Positions 27,320 to 36,905 of a DNA stretch of 64,000 nucleotides are shown here, piece after piece. Within the stretch, counting starts at the first letter, position 1. Every line of letters begins with the position of its first letter. The stretch covers positions 372,136 through 436,135 of the forward strand of contig NZ_RZHF01000015.1 in the NCBI RefSeq assembly GCF_003990185.1, read 5' to 3'. Made by a program: the position numbers and the translations under genes. The stretch comes from Vreelandella nanhaiensis. Its GTDB lineage: Bacteria; Pseudomonadota; Gammaproteobacteria; Pseudomonadales; Halomonadaceae. The notes under the pieces were generated by a model that was not told the DNA's origin, made no database searches, and saw only the letters and a list, made by a program, of their open reading frames with translations.

Positions 27320-28813
27320 ATGGATGCCTTGAATAATCTCATGTACGGCTTTGGCATCGCGCTTGAGCCGATCAATATTGCTTACGTTTTTGCCGGTGTG
27401 TTTGCCGGCACGATTATCGGCATGCTGCCGGGGTTAGGCCCCATCAGTGCACTTGCCTTGATGATTCCGATTACCTTTGCCATGGAGCCGTCTTCTGGCT
27501 TGATTCTCATGGCAGGGGTTTACTACGGCGCTATTTTTGGTGGTTCTACGTCATCCATCCTGCTCAATGCGCCAGGTGTGGCGGGTACGGTAGCTACCTC
27601 GTTTGACGGCTATCCCATGGCCAAGAAAGGCCTGGCGGGTAAAGCGCTGGCCATTGCCGCCTATTCGTCATTCGTGGGCGGTACAGTGTCGGTCATTTTC
27701 CTGATGCTGGTGGCCCCGCTGCTCTCCAAGGTGGCGGTCAGCTTTGGCCCGGCTGAATATTTTGCACTGATGGTACTGGGCCTGACCGCTGTCGTGTCGC
27801 TGTCTGACAAATCGCTGGTGAAAGGATTAATCGCCGCGGTTGTCGGAGTAATGATCTCGATAGTGGGCATCGACATGCAAACCGGTACCGAGCGCTTCAC
27901 CTTTGGTTCGGCGCAGCTGCTTGATGGCATCGACTTCCTGGTGGTCGCGCTGGGTATTTTTGCGCTCGCCGAGGTGTTCTACATGCTGCTGCGTGGCGGT
28001 GGCGGTAAAGAGACACCACGCAATGCCATTGGCTCGTTGAAACTAACCCGTTCTGAAGTGAAAGAGATCGCCGGACCCGTTAGCCGTAGCTCAGTGCTGG
28101 GCTTCTTCACCGGCGTTTTGCCGGGTGCTGGCGCCACCATCGGCTCGTTTTTGGGCTACAGCATGGAGAAGCGTATCGCCAAAGATGGCAACACCTTCGG
28201 CCAGGGCAACATTAAAGGGGTTGCTGCCCCGGAAGCCGCCAACAATGCAGCCTGTACCGGTTCCTTTGTACCTCTTTTAACCCTGGGGGTACCGGGGTCG
28301 GGCACCACGGCGGTACTGCTGGGTGCGCTACTGGTAATGGGCGTCACGCCTGGCCCGATGATGCTGGAACAGCGCCCGGATGTGTTCTGGGGCGTGGTAG
28401 CCAGTATGTATATCGGCAATATTTTCCTGCTGGTACTTAACCTTCCGCTGATTCCGCTGATCGCCAAGATTCTGGATCTGCCCAAGCCACTGTTGCTCTC
28501 GCTGATTTTGATCTTCTGCATGATCGGCGTGTACGGCATGAGCTTCAGCGTATTTGACCTGCTGCTTCTGCTGGGCTTCGGCCTGCTGGGTCTGGGTATG
28601 CGTCTGTTCGGCTTCCCCGCAGCACCCCTGATTCTGGCGTTGATTCTGGGCAATATCATGGAAGAGTCCATGCGTCGTGCGCTGCAGATCTCAGGTGGCG
28701 ACTGGATGACGTTCATTGATAAGCCGATCTCGCTCTCTCTGCTGCTGATTGCCCTGCTGTCGCTGGGTCTGCCGCTGCTGAAGAAGCGTCGCAAGCGCGC
28801 TATTGCCGAGTAG
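27320..28813 (+). CDS. tctA: Tripartite tricarboxylate transporter large subunit
   Basis: Main membrane subunit of the TTT carboxylate importer, 497 residues, about 11-12 spans. The two family signatures are intact: GTIIGMLPGLGPISALALMIP (about 30-50) with the YYGAIFGGSTSSILLNAPG motif, and the second-half repeat FFTGVLPGAGATIGSFLGY with LLTLGVPGSGTTAVLLGAL. Last gene of tctCBA; ends at a strong terminator. Confidence 0.95.
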   Translation: MDALNNLMYGFGIALEPINIAYVFAGVFAGTIIGMLPGLGPISALALMIPITFAMEPSSGLILMAGVYYGAIFGGSTSSILLNAPGVAGTVATSFDGYPMAKKGLAGKALAIAAYSSFVGGTVSVIFLMLVAPLLSKVAVSFGPAEYFALMVLGLTAVVSLSDKSLVKGLIAAVVGVMISIVGIDMQTGTERFTFGSAQLLDGIDFLVVALGIFALAEVFYMLLRGGGGKETPRNAIGSLKLTRSEVKEIAGPVSRSSVLGFFTGVLPGAGATIGSFLGYSMEKRIAKDGNTFGQGNIKGVAAPEAANNAACTGSFVPLLTLGVPGSGTTAVLLGALLVMGVTPGPMMLEQRPDVFWGVVASMYIGNIFLLVLNLPLIPLIAKILDLPKPLLLSLILIFCMIGVYGMSFSVFDLLLLLGFGLLGLGMRLFGFPAAPLILALILGNIMEESMRRALQISGGDWMTFIDKPISLSLLLIALLSLGLPLLKKRRKRAIAE

Positions 28814-28845
28814 ACGGTATCGTCTCAACATTGGACGAGTGACCG

Positions 28846-28880
28846 AAAAGCGCCCTGGGTTAACCCAGGGCGCTTTTTTT
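28846..28880. terminator. Bidirectional terminator, tctA/gntR
   Basis: Perfect 16-bp inverted repeat (28846-28861 with 28862-28877) with A on the left and seven T on the right. It ends both tctA and the convergent GntR gene, whose stop lies at its edge. Confidence 0.88.
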
Positions 28881-29574
28881 AAGCGCTAGCGCTGCGTTGA
28901 CGCTGCTCTTCGGCAGCTTCACGAAGGCGCTCCATGGTGATTTCCTGAACGGCGCCATGGCTGCTTCGGATATGCGATCCCAAGCGTTTGGCGGCGAGCT
29001 GGGCATCGTTTTCGTCAAGGGCTGCCAGAATGGCGGCGTGTTCGCGATAGGTGGCATCAACCCGATCATCGCGGGTGAAGTCCAGGCGTCGAATGACGCG
29101 CAGGCGCTCGGTAATTTCACGATGAATACGGCTCATCTCCTGATTGCCCGCGGCCACCACTAAATCGCCATGGAAACTTTCATCCAGTGCACGAACCGTA
29201 CTGCCCACCGCCCGCTCAGCGTGGCTGGCGGGATTCCAGATATCGCGTAAAGTGCGCAGCACCAGCGGCTTTTCAGGCAGGGCACAAAGCTTGTGAACGG
29301 CTGCCTGTTCCAGAGTAATGCGTAGGTCGTAGAGTTCAGCGATTTTCTGGAAGTCCAGCGGCTTCACCTGCCAGCCGCTGCGAAAGAGCACATCGACATA
29401 CCCCTCTCGCTGGAGCTGAAACAGCGCTTGGCGAACCGGGGTTCGGCTTGCCTCCAGCCGGTCACCGATATCGCCTTCGCTAAATTTATCGCCGGGAAGA
29501 AGGCGAAACTCGAAAATATCGTCTTTCAACGCATCGTAGACACGGTCAGCGATGGATGATTTACGCAACGCCAT
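28879..29574 (-). CDS. GntR family regulator, FCD type, of the urea genes
   Basis: 231-residue regulator: N-terminal winged helix-turn-helix (about 5-70, KFSEGDIGDRLEASRTPVRQALFQLQREGYV) and C-terminal FCD ligand domain (DLRITLEQAAVHKL, FHGDLVVAAGNQEM, REHAAILAALDENDAQLAA). Start at ATG 29574, where the family similarity begins; an upstream frame to 29652 would overlap the urea carboxylase stop. It is the third gene after allophanate hydrolase and urea carboxylase and is therefore the likely regulator of urea breakdown and, through a shared palindrome, of urt uptake. Confidence 0.9.
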   Translation of the reverse strand: MALRKSSIADRVYDALKDDIFEFRLLPGDKFSEGDIGDRLEASRTPVRQALFQLQREGYVDVLFRSGWQVKPLDFQKIAELYDLRITLEQAAVHKLCALPEKPLVLRTLRDIWNPASHAERAVGSTVRALDESFHGDLVVAAGNQEMSRIHREITERLRVIRRLDFTRDDRVDATYREHAAILAALDENDAQLAAKRLGSHIRSSHGAVQEITMERLREAAEEQRQRSASA

Positions 29575-29641
29575 GGCAGTAGGCCTTATTGAAAGAGGCC
29601 GCCGCATGATGCGGCGGCACGCCAGCAGCAATGTGAATGCC

Positions 29642-32600
29642 TTAAACTTCAATACTCAGCAGCGGCTCCCCTGGTGTTACCGCTCGGCCCGGGGTGACGT
29701 GCAGAGCGCTTATTTTGCCAGAGTGTGTTGCCATGACTTCAAATTCCATCTTCATGGCTTCAACAATCACCAACGGATCGCCTTTGTTGACGCTATCGCC
29801 GGGTTGCACAAGACACTTCCAGATATTGCCCGCAATCTCGGCACTGATCAGCTCGCCATAGCCAGCCAGGTCATCCGCCTCCGTGGGCGGCGGCGCTTTG
29901 GCCAAACGGTCCAGGGCCTTTTCTTCGCTTTCACGCCATAGCGCAACCTCTTTTGCGTAGGCGTCCTGTTGAAGGGCGCGAAATTCGGCGATGGCCTGCT
30001 GGTTGGCATCTAAAAATGTCTGGTGTGATTCCAGGTCAAACGTATCTTCCTCGATCTCGATGGTTAGCTTACCCGCCCTAAACTGATCGCGCAGGTTATC
30101 CAGTTCATCCTCGCTGACGGGGTAGTAGCACACCTGATCGAAAAAGCGCAGTAGCCAAGGAGCGCCTTCTGAAAACTGTTTGTTTTTTAGATGCTTGTTC
30201 CAGATGGGTAGAGTGCGCCCCACCAGTTGATAGCCGCCGGGCGAGTCCATGCCGTAAATGCACATATAAATGCCGCCGATGCCGACCGTGCCTTCGGCAG
30301 TATAGGTGCGTGCCGGGTTGTATTTGGAGGTCAGCAGCCGATGCCGAGGGTCCAGGGGCACGGCGCAGGGCGCTCCCAAATACACATCGCCTAGCCCCAG
30401 CACTAAATAACGCGCCGAATAGAGCACATCCTTGACCTCGTCACGGCTGGCCAGACCGTTGATGCGCTGCATGAAATCCACGTTATTGGGCAGCCAGGGA
30501 GCGGTATCGCGCACCGACTGGCGATACTTTTCCACCGCTTCCAGCGTCGCGCTATCTTCAAACGCCATGGGAAGATGAATCACCCGGCTGCGCACCTTCA
30601 ACTCGTCGGTAGGTGGCAGGGCGGCTTCCAGGTCGAGCAGGTAAGTCATCAACGCCTGCTGGGTCAGCGTCAGCGGGTCGTAGCGCAGTTGAAGAGAACG
30701 CACACCGGGGGAAAGCTCCAACAGGCCGCGTGGCTGTATATCGGCAATCGCCTCCATCAGTGCGTGGATACGCATACGCGCGCCTAAATCCAGCACATTA
30801 GGGCCGTATTCCAGCAAAATGTACTGATCACCTGCCTGACGGTAGGTGACTTCCGGGCGTTCCTGCGTCGCCTCAAGGTGGGCCAGCACAGTGGCGGATA
30901 GCCCGTTAAGCGGTGCCAGCTCGGCGCTGTTAAGGGTGACGGCGGGCGGCGCAGACAGGTATTTGACAGCCAGTTCCTGATGCTGGGCAAGCTTTACGGC
31001 GGTGTCGTTGTCGATGGCGACAAAGCGGATGGTATCGCCGGGTTTGACCTGACCCACTTTCCACAGCTCGGCCTTGGCGATGGTAACCGGGCAGACAAAC
31101 CCACCCAAGCTGGGACCATCTCGGGTCAGAATAACCGGCATATCACCCGTGAAGTTAATTGAGCCGATCGCATATTCGCAGTCATGAATATTTGAAGGGT
31201 GTAGCCCCGCTTCACCGCCATCTGCCCGGCTGAATTCAGGTTTGGGGCCGTTCAGGCGAATGCCTAGCCGGTTGGAGTTGTAATGGACTTCCCAGTCCTG
31301 TTGAAAGAAGTGCTCGACGGAGTCTTCGGTAAAGAAGTCGGGCGCGCCGTGCGGGCCGTAGAGCACGCCTATTTCCCAGTGGCTCGGGTAATTCGGGATG
31401 AGCGCCGGGTCAACGGGGGCGGGGTCGTGGGTGGGCGCTGGCGTGGTGCAGGCAGGTAACCCCGGCTGGCTGATGCCGAGCAGATCGCCCGGGCGCAGTG
31501 GTCGCCCGCCGTGGCCGCCAAACTGGCCGAGGGCAAAGGTTGCCCGGCTGCCAAGATACACTGGTACATCGAATCCGCCACGCACGGCAAGGTAAGTGCG
31601 GCATCCCTGGCTGGCTTTGCCCACCACGAGCGTTTGGCCGGCGTTGACGTGGATAGGCGTCCAGAAATCCACCGGGGTATTGTCGAGCGTCGCGTCGGTA
31701 ACGGCGCCGGTCAGCGCCACGACGGTTGCCTGATGAAACGTAAGGCTTGGGCCTATCAGCGTAGCTTCCAGCCCGGCAGCCTCCGGGTGGTTACCGACAA
31801 TCCGGTTGGCGAGGCGAAAGGCGAAGTCATCCATCGGGCCGCTGGGCGGCACACCGATGTTCCAGTAGCCGACCCGTCCCGGGAAGTCCTGCACTGTGGT
31901 GTAAGTACCTGGGTAGACCACTTCGGCAACGCAGGGCTGAAAGTGAAAGCTTTCCAACGCGCGAGTCGAGACCTTGCCTTCGGCAAAGCTCGCCTGGGCA
32001 ATCACCTGACGCAGGTAGTCAAGGTTGGTGGCAATACCCATCAGGCGGGTTTCATCTAGCGCTTTACGCAGCTTGGCCAGAGCATCCGCGCGGTCGTTAC
32101 CATGCACGATCAGCTTGGCGATCATGGGGTCGTAGTGAGCGGATACTTGGCTGCCATTTTCGACCCAGGTGTCGATACGCACGCCATCACCGGGCCAGTG
32201 TACGTCGGTTAATTCACCGGGCGAGGGCTGAAAATCCTTTAGCGGGTTTTCGGCATAGATGCGCACTTCCATGGCCGCACCGCTCAAGCTGAGCGTAAAA
32301 TTAGCCAGGTCCAAGTGGTCGCCCGCGGCGATCTTGAGCATCCATTCGATCAGATCAAGGCCGGTCACGGCCTCAGAAATCGGGTGTTCTACCTGCAGCC
32401 GGGTGTTGACCTCCAGAAAATAGAACTCATCACGCTCGGCGTCGTAGATGTACTCAACGGTACCCGCGGAACGGTAGTTGACCGATTCACCCAGCGCCAC
32501 GGCCGCATCCAGCATCTTTTGGCGGGTGGCCGCGGGCAGGTTGGGGGCCGGCGTCTCTTCCACGACTTTCTGGTTGCGGCGTTGCAGTGAGCAGTCACGC

Positions 32601-33274
32601 TCGCCCAGTGCTACCACGTTGCCGTGGCCATCGCCGATAATCTGGACTTCCACATGGCGGGCACGGGCGATGAAGCGCTCAAGAAAGACGCCGCTGTCGT
32701 TAAAGAAGTTTTTGCCCTGGCGTTGAACGGTTTCAAAAGCATCTTGTAGCTCTTTGGCGCTATTGCAGCGCGTCAGGCCAATCCCGCCGCCACCCGCGGT
32801 GCTTTTGAGCATTACCGGGTAGCCCAGGCGTTCAGCGGTAGTTAGCGCCTCTTCTACGCTGTCGAGCAGGCCGCTGCCTGGTGCTAGCGGTACGCCTGCC
32901 GCTTCGGCCAACTCACGGGCGCGGTGCTTTAGTCCGAACTCGCGCATCTGCGTAGGCGTGGGGCCGATAAAAACGATACCTTCACGCTCACAGGTTTCGG
33001 CAAAGTCAGCGTTTTCAGACAGAAAGCCGTACCCGGGAATAATAGCCTGCGCGCCGGTCTTTCGGGCGGCATCAAGAATTTGGCGCTTGTCCAGGTAGGT
33101 TTCACTGGCGCCGTTGCCTATAAGGGCCACGGATTCGCTGGCGCTTTCCACATGCAGGCTGTGACGGTCTTCATGAGAATAAACGGCAACACTGCCGACA
33201 CCGAGCGCCTTTAAGGTGCGGTTGGTACGTACGGCGATTTCACCGCGGTTAGCAACTAATACTTTATTGAACAT
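29642..33274 (-). CDS. uca: Urea carboxylase
   Basis: Biotin- and ATP-dependent enzyme that carboxylates urea to allophanate, the first half of urea amidolyase. 1210 residues. Order: biotin carboxylase domain (about 1-450, KSTAGGGGIGLTRC, FLEVNTRLQVEHPISE), carboxyltransferase regions of the KipA type (from about 470, NIGVPPSGPMDDFAFR) and KipI type (from about 790, ALMEAIADIQPRGLLEL), and a C-terminal biotinyl domain with the biotin lysine in VEAMKMEF (about 1172). Same operon as allophanate hydrolase, 14 nt upstream, and GntR, downstream. A urease is not present in the window. Confidence 0.96.
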   Translation of the reverse strand: MFNKVLVANRGEIAVRTNRTLKALGVGSVAVYSHEDRHSLHVESASESVALIGNGASETYLDKRQILDAARKTGAQAIIPGYGFLSENADFAETCEREGIVFIGPTPTQMREFGLKHRARELAEAAGVPLAPGSGLLDSVEEALTTAERLGYPVMLKSTAGGGGIGLTRCNSAKELQDAFETVQRQGKNFFNDSGVFLERFIARARHVEVQIIGDGHGNVVALGERDCSLQRRNQKVVEETPAPNLPAATRQKMLDAAVALGESVNYRSAGTVEYIYDAERDEFYFLEVNTRLQVEHPISEAVTGLDLIEWMLKIAAGDHLDLANFTLSLSGAAMEVRIYAENPLKDFQPSPGELTDVHWPGDGVRIDTWVENGSQVSAHYDPMIAKLIVHGNDRADALAKLRKALDETRLMGIATNLDYLRQVIAQASFAEGKVSTRALESFHFQPCVAEVVYPGTYTTVQDFPGRVGYWNIGVPPSGPMDDFAFRLANRIVGNHPEAAGLEATLIGPSLTFHQATVVALTGAVTDATLDNTPVDFWTPIHVNAGQTLVVGKASQGCRTYLAVRGGFDVPVYLGSRATFALGQFGGHGGRPLRPGDLLGISQPGLPACTTPAPTHDPAPVDPALIPNYPSHWEIGVLYGPHGAPDFFTEDSVEHFFQQDWEVHYNSNRLGIRLNGPKPEFSRADGGEAGLHPSNIHDCEYAIGSINFTGDMPVILTRDGPSLGGFVCPVTIAKAELWKVGQVKPGDTIRFVAIDNDTAVKLAQHQELAVKYLSAPPAVTLNSAELAPLNGLSATVLAHLEATQERPEVTYRQAGDQYILLEYGPNVLDLGARMRIHALMEAIADIQPRGLLELSPGVRSLQLRYDPLTLTQQALMTYLLDLEAALPPTDELKVRSRVIHLPMAFEDSATLEAVEKYRQSVRDTAPWLPNNVDFMQRINGLASRDEVKDVLYSARYLVLGLGDVYLGAPCAVPLDPRHRLLTSKYNPARTYTAEGTVGIGGIYMCIYGMDSPGGYQLVGRTLPIWNKHLKNKQFSEGAPWLLRFFDQVCYYPVSEDELDNLRDQFRAGKLTIEIEEDTFDLESHQTFLDANQQAIAEFRALQQDAYAKEVALWRESEEKALDRLAKAPPPTEADDLAGYGELISAEIAGNIWKCLVQPGDSVNKGDPLVIVEAMKMEFEVMATHSGKISALHVTPGRAVTPGEPLLSIEV

Positions 33275-33288
33275 GGGTCGTAGCCTCG

Positions 33289-35130
33289 TTATGCGTGGGA
33301 GGTTTGCGCCTTGATGTAGGCACGCCAGCCACCAAACTCGGTGACATCCTGGGCATCCGTGATTCCATGCCCTTCGCAGATAAAGCCGTTGACCCAGCGG
33401 CCGTCGGCAAGCTCGACACTCCCGATACCCAGCGGGGCGGGAATCAGATCAACAAACGAGCCAAATTCCGACGCGGCCATTTCCCATACTTCAACAATGA
33501 TGGCGGCACCATTTTCGTGAACGCGCTGCAGGCCGGGCTTGGGCGGTACGGTGTTGGGCAGGGCAAACAGGCGGTAATTGGCGGACGTTGTCGTGGACGC
33601 CACGCGCCAGGCATAGCGCTCGGTCAGTTGGGTATTCAGCGGCATGCCGGAAAGATGAGCGCCTACCACAGCGACCTGAACGGTGGGAACGGCAAGAGTG
33701 GTATGAACGGTTTCCGGTGGGCGTGCCTGGTCAGTGGCACCCAGCGGCGTCGGGTGGGCGTTTAGCCAGCGGCTGGCCAGGGCCTGCAGTTCCCGATCCT
33801 TCCAGGCGCCGCTCACCAGGGTGACGCCAAAGGGCAGCCCATCGTCTCGGAACCCGGCGGGCACCGCCAATGCGCAAAAATCGGCCAGGTTAACGAAATT
33901 GGTATAGGTGCCGAGCTGGCTATTGAGCGTTACCGGGTCGGCATTAACTGCTGCGATAGTGGGCGCGGTAGGGGCGGTGGGGACTAATAGGCCGTCAATA
34001 TCATTCAAAAGGCTATCGATCACCCGAACCAGCTCTTCCTTGCGGTATTGCGCCTTGAACGTATCGGTGGCGCTGAATTTACCCGCATTGCTGATAATGC
34101 CGCGCACCACGTCATTCATGTCCTGGGCATGTTCGGCCATGAAGGTTTCCACGGCGGCGTGGCGCTCTGCCACCCACGGCCCTTCGTAAAGCAGGGCTGC
34201 CAGTTCAAGCATGGGGGCGAAATCAAGTTCTACGAGCGTTACCCCTTCAAGCTTTTGCCATTTCTCCACTGCCGTTTGCCAAGCGGTTTCGGCCGCCACG
34301 TCGCCGAAGAACTGGGGCGACTGGGGAATGGCAAGCCTGGCTAGCGGGCCAGGACGGCGTATGGCCGGGGCATCCAAGAGAAGGGCGCTTGGGGCCTTGC
34401 GTGAGAAAGCGTCGGCAGGCTCGAAGCCGGCCATCAGCTCGGCGATCTGCCCGGCATCATTGACAGTCAACGAGAAGATGGAGACGCAGTCCAGCGAGCG
34501 GCACGCCGGTACTACACCATCAATGCTGAACAGGCCTTTGGTGGGTTTAAGCCCAACCAGGTTATTCAAGCCAGCGGGCACGCGACCGGAGCCTGCCGTA
34601 TCGGTACCCAGTGAGAACGGCACTAGCCCGCGTGCCACCACGGACGCCGACCCAGAACTCGAGCCGCCGCTCACTACCCCAGGATTGAAGCTATTGGCCA
34701 CGGCACCAAACGGTGAGCGGGTACCCACCAGGCCGGTGGCAAACTGATCCAGATTGGTCTTGCCGATGAGTACTGCGCCCGCGGCGCGCAGCTTGTCAAT
34801 CAGAGCAGCGTCACGGGTGGGTTGATAGGCGTAGGCCGGGCAGCCCGCCGTGGTGGCAAACCCGGTGGCATCAATGTTGTCTTTCGCCGCAAACGGAATG
34901 CCGTAAAGCGGCAACTTGTCTATCTTGCCGTCCGCCTCGTCCAGACGTGTTTGAAGTGCTGCCAGGGCATGAGCCAGCCCCTCTCGGTCGAGAAGTGAAA
35001 TCCAGGCATTGTCGGCACTGTCAGGTTTGGCCAGTTGCGTGATCAACTCACTGAGTAAGGCTCCCGGCGTTGCGCCCTCGTTATATGCCTGCCGCCATTG
35101 TTCGAGTGTCCAGCCGCGTGTGGTCATCAT
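33289..35130 (-). CDS. atzF: Allophanate hydrolase
   Basis: Amidase-signature enzyme that splits allophanate into two ammonia and two CO2, completing the urea amidolyase route. About 613 residues. The catalytic lysine is in GIPFAAKDNID and the Ser-cisSer pair lies in GVVSGGSSSGSASVVARG and SLGTDTAGSGRVPA; the C-terminal ~150 residues form the additional domain typical of AtzF. I start at ATG 35130 because AAGGG precedes it by 6 nt; an in-frame ATG at 35151 has no good site. First gene of the operon, with a GntR-like palindrome just upstream. Confidence 0.94.
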   Translation of the reverse strand: MMTTRGWTLEQWRQAYNEGATPGALLSELITQLAKPDSADNAWISLLDREGLAHALAALQTRLDEADGKIDKLPLYGIPFAAKDNIDATGFATTAGCPAYAYQPTRDAALIDKLRAAGAVLIGKTNLDQFATGLVGTRSPFGAVANSFNPGVVSGGSSSGSASVVARGLVPFSLGTDTAGSGRVPAGLNNLVGLKPTKGLFSIDGVVPACRSLDCVSIFSLTVNDAGQIAELMAGFEPADAFSRKAPSALLLDAPAIRRPGPLARLAIPQSPQFFGDVAAETAWQTAVEKWQKLEGVTLVELDFAPMLELAALLYEGPWVAERHAAVETFMAEHAQDMNDVVRGIISNAGKFSATDTFKAQYRKEELVRVIDSLLNDIDGLLVPTAPTAPTIAAVNADPVTLNSQLGTYTNFVNLADFCALAVPAGFRDDGLPFGVTLVSGAWKDRELQALASRWLNAHPTPLGATDQARPPETVHTTLAVPTVQVAVVGAHLSGMPLNTQLTERYAWRVASTTTSANYRLFALPNTVPPKPGLQRVHENGAAIIVEVWEMAASEFGSFVDLIPAPLGIGSVELADGRWVNGFICEGHGITDAQDVTEFGGWRAYIKAQTSHA

Positions 35131-35154
35131 GTTTGGCCCTTGGTTATCCATGGT

Positions 35155-35166
35155 CTTGTATACAAG
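35155..35166. promoter_or_regulatory. GntR-type operator, perfect palindrome
   Basis: CTTGTATACAAG, a 12-bp perfect palindrome of the form bound by FCD-type GntR regulators, 24 nt upstream of the preferred allophanate hydrolase start. The co-operonic GntR protein is the natural ligand. Confidence 0.65.
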
Positions 35167-35501
35167 TCATTTTGCAAACCACAGGCCAAGAAAACGCTAA
35201 ATGTTTTAAAAACAGAAGCTTGGCGATAAAAGGATAAAAATGGACAGTTTTTATGCACTTTTATCGTGCGAATCAGACCGCTTTAGCACCAATGAAGCGC
35301 TTTAAAACCTTGGATTAAAGATGGAAAACTTCTGTAAAACAACTTGTATACTTTTTATCTAATTGAATTTTTTATGTTTTTTTAAAGTATGGAACGCATC
35401 GTGCAATGTGCAGGAGGAGTTACAGGCGCTTTCAGGCAATTAAGTACACCTGATTAATGACAAATATCTAGCTGCCCGCTTGCAGCTTGGGGATGCGAAA
35501 C
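35167..35501. other. Divergent control region, urea operons
   Basis: AT-rich 335-bp region between the allophanate hydrolase and urtA genes. Apart from the operator-like sites at 35155-35166 and 35343-35351 it holds an AGGAGGAG stretch at about 35411-35418 with no start codon behind it. I see no gene. Confidence 0.5.
35343..35351. promoter_or_regulatory. Second, partial GntR-type operator
   Basis: CTTGTATAC repeats the first nine bases of the palindrome at 35155-35166. It sits about 150 nt before urtA, in a stretch rich in T that could hold the urt promoter. Confidence 0.4.
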
Positions 35502-36821
35502 ATGAACTTGAAAAAACAGGCACTGCTGGGTCTTTCTGCACTGGCCCTTTCGGTATCGTTTCATGCGTCAGGCAATGATGACCCTATCAAGGTAGGTATC
35601 CTTCACTCCCTTTCCGGCACCATGGCTATCAGTGAGTCGACGTTAAAAGACACCGTTGAAATGCTGATCCAGCAGCAGAACGAAGCCGGTGGTCTGCTGG
35701 GTCGTCAGCTAGAAGCCGTGGTAGTGGACCCGGCCTCCAACTGGCCGCTGTTTGCCGAACGCGCCCGCGAGCTGCTGGCCCAGCATGAGGTAGACGTAGT
35801 GTTCGGCAACTGGACATCGGTATCACGTAAAGCGGTACTGCCGGTGTTTGAAGAACTCAATGGTCTGCTGTTCTACCCGGTGCAGTACGAGGGAGAAGAG
35901 TCGTCTGCAAACGTCTTCTACACCGGTGCCGCGCCCAACCAGCAGGCGATTCCCGCTGTCGAGTATTTGATTAACGAAGTCGGCATTGAGCGCTTTGCTC
36001 TGGTGGGTACCGACTATGTCTATCCGCGCACCACCAACCGCATCCTGGAAGCGTTTCTGAAAGATGAGCACGGCGTGGCAGACGATGACATCATGGTCAA
36101 CTACACGCCCTTCGGCCACTCCGACTGGCAGAACATCGTCTCCGAGATTCGTCGCTTCGGTGAAGAGGGCAAGCCTACCGCGGTGATCTCGACCATCAAC
36201 GGCGACGCCAACGTGCCTTTCTACCGCGAACTCGCCAATCAGGGCATTGATGCTGCCGATATTCCAGTGATTGCCTTCTCTGTAGGTGAGCAAGAGCTTT
36301 CCGGTATCGACACTGCGCCGCTCGTTGGCCACCTGGCCGCCTGGAACTACTTCATGAGCGTGGATACCGACGAGAATTTTGATTTCATCGACGCCTGGAT
36401 TGAGCATACCGGTGATGAGGAAGCGGTCACCAACGACCCAATGGAAGCGCATTACATCGGTTTCAACATGTGGGCCGAGGCAGTGCGTAAAGCGGGTACC
36501 ACCGAGGTAGACGCAGTGAAAGATGCGATTATCGGCGTGACCGTGCCCAATCTTTCGGGTGGCTATGCGGCGATGATGCCCAACCACCACATCACCAAGC
36601 CGGTACTGATTGGCGAAGTCCAGGACAATGGCCAGTTCGACATTGTCTGGCAAACGCCCTCAACCGTTGCCGGCGATGCCTGGTCCGACTACTTGCCCGG
36701 CTCGCGCGATTTGATTGCCGATTGGCGCAAGCCCATGGAGTGCGGCAACTTCAACGTCGTGAACGGCTCATGCGGTGGCAGCACCGCTGCTGAAGAAGCC
36801 GAAGCGGCGCTCGCCGAGTAA
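35502..36821 (+). CDS. urtA: Urea ABC transporter, substrate-binding protein
   Basis: Periplasmic urea receptor of the UrtABCDE importer, 439 residues, with a signal peptide (about 1-25). UrtA-type motifs: IKVGILHSLSGTMAISE near the N-terminus, NWTSVSRKAVLPVFEELNGLLFYPVQYEG and FSVGEQELSGID. The family normally feeds urease; here it stands divergent from urea carboxylase and allophanate hydrolase. Start at ATG 35502, 9 nt after GGGG; a TTG at 35487 is unlikely. A 13-bp hairpin follows the stop before urtB. Confidence 0.95.
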   Translation: MNLKKQALLGLSALALSVSFHASGNDDPIKVGILHSLSGTMAISESTLKDTVEMLIQQQNEAGGLLGRQLEAVVVDPASNWPLFAERARELLAQHEVDVVFGNWTSVSRKAVLPVFEELNGLLFYPVQYEGEESSANVFYTGAAPNQQAIPAVEYLINEVGIERFALVGTDYVYPRTTNRILEAFLKDEHGVADDDIMVNYTPFGHSDWQNIVSEIRRFGEEGKPTAVISTINGDANVPFYRELANQGIDAADIPVIAFSVGEQELSGIDTAPLVGHLAAWNYFMSVDTDENFDFIDAWIEHTGDEEAVTNDPMEAHYIGFNMWAEAVRKAGTTEVDAVKDAIIGVTVPNLSGGYAAMMPNHHITKPVLIGEVQDNGQFDIVWQTPSTVAGDAWSDYLPGSRDLIADWRKPMECGNFNVVNGSCGGSTAAEEAEAALAE

Positions 36822-36831
36822 TACCGACCAC

Positions 36832-36863
36832 CCCTTGCCGCCCGCCTGACCGGGCGGCAAGGG
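36832..36863. repeat. Strong hairpin between urtA and urtB
   Basis: Perfect 13-bp GC-rich stem (36832-36844 with 36851-36863) with a 6-base loop, 10 nt after the urtA stop and without a T run. It probably limits read-through or protects the urtA message. Confidence 0.75.
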
Positions 36864-36905
36864 AGCACGCTACCTCTTCACCTTGACCACCAAAGGAACA
36901 ACCCC

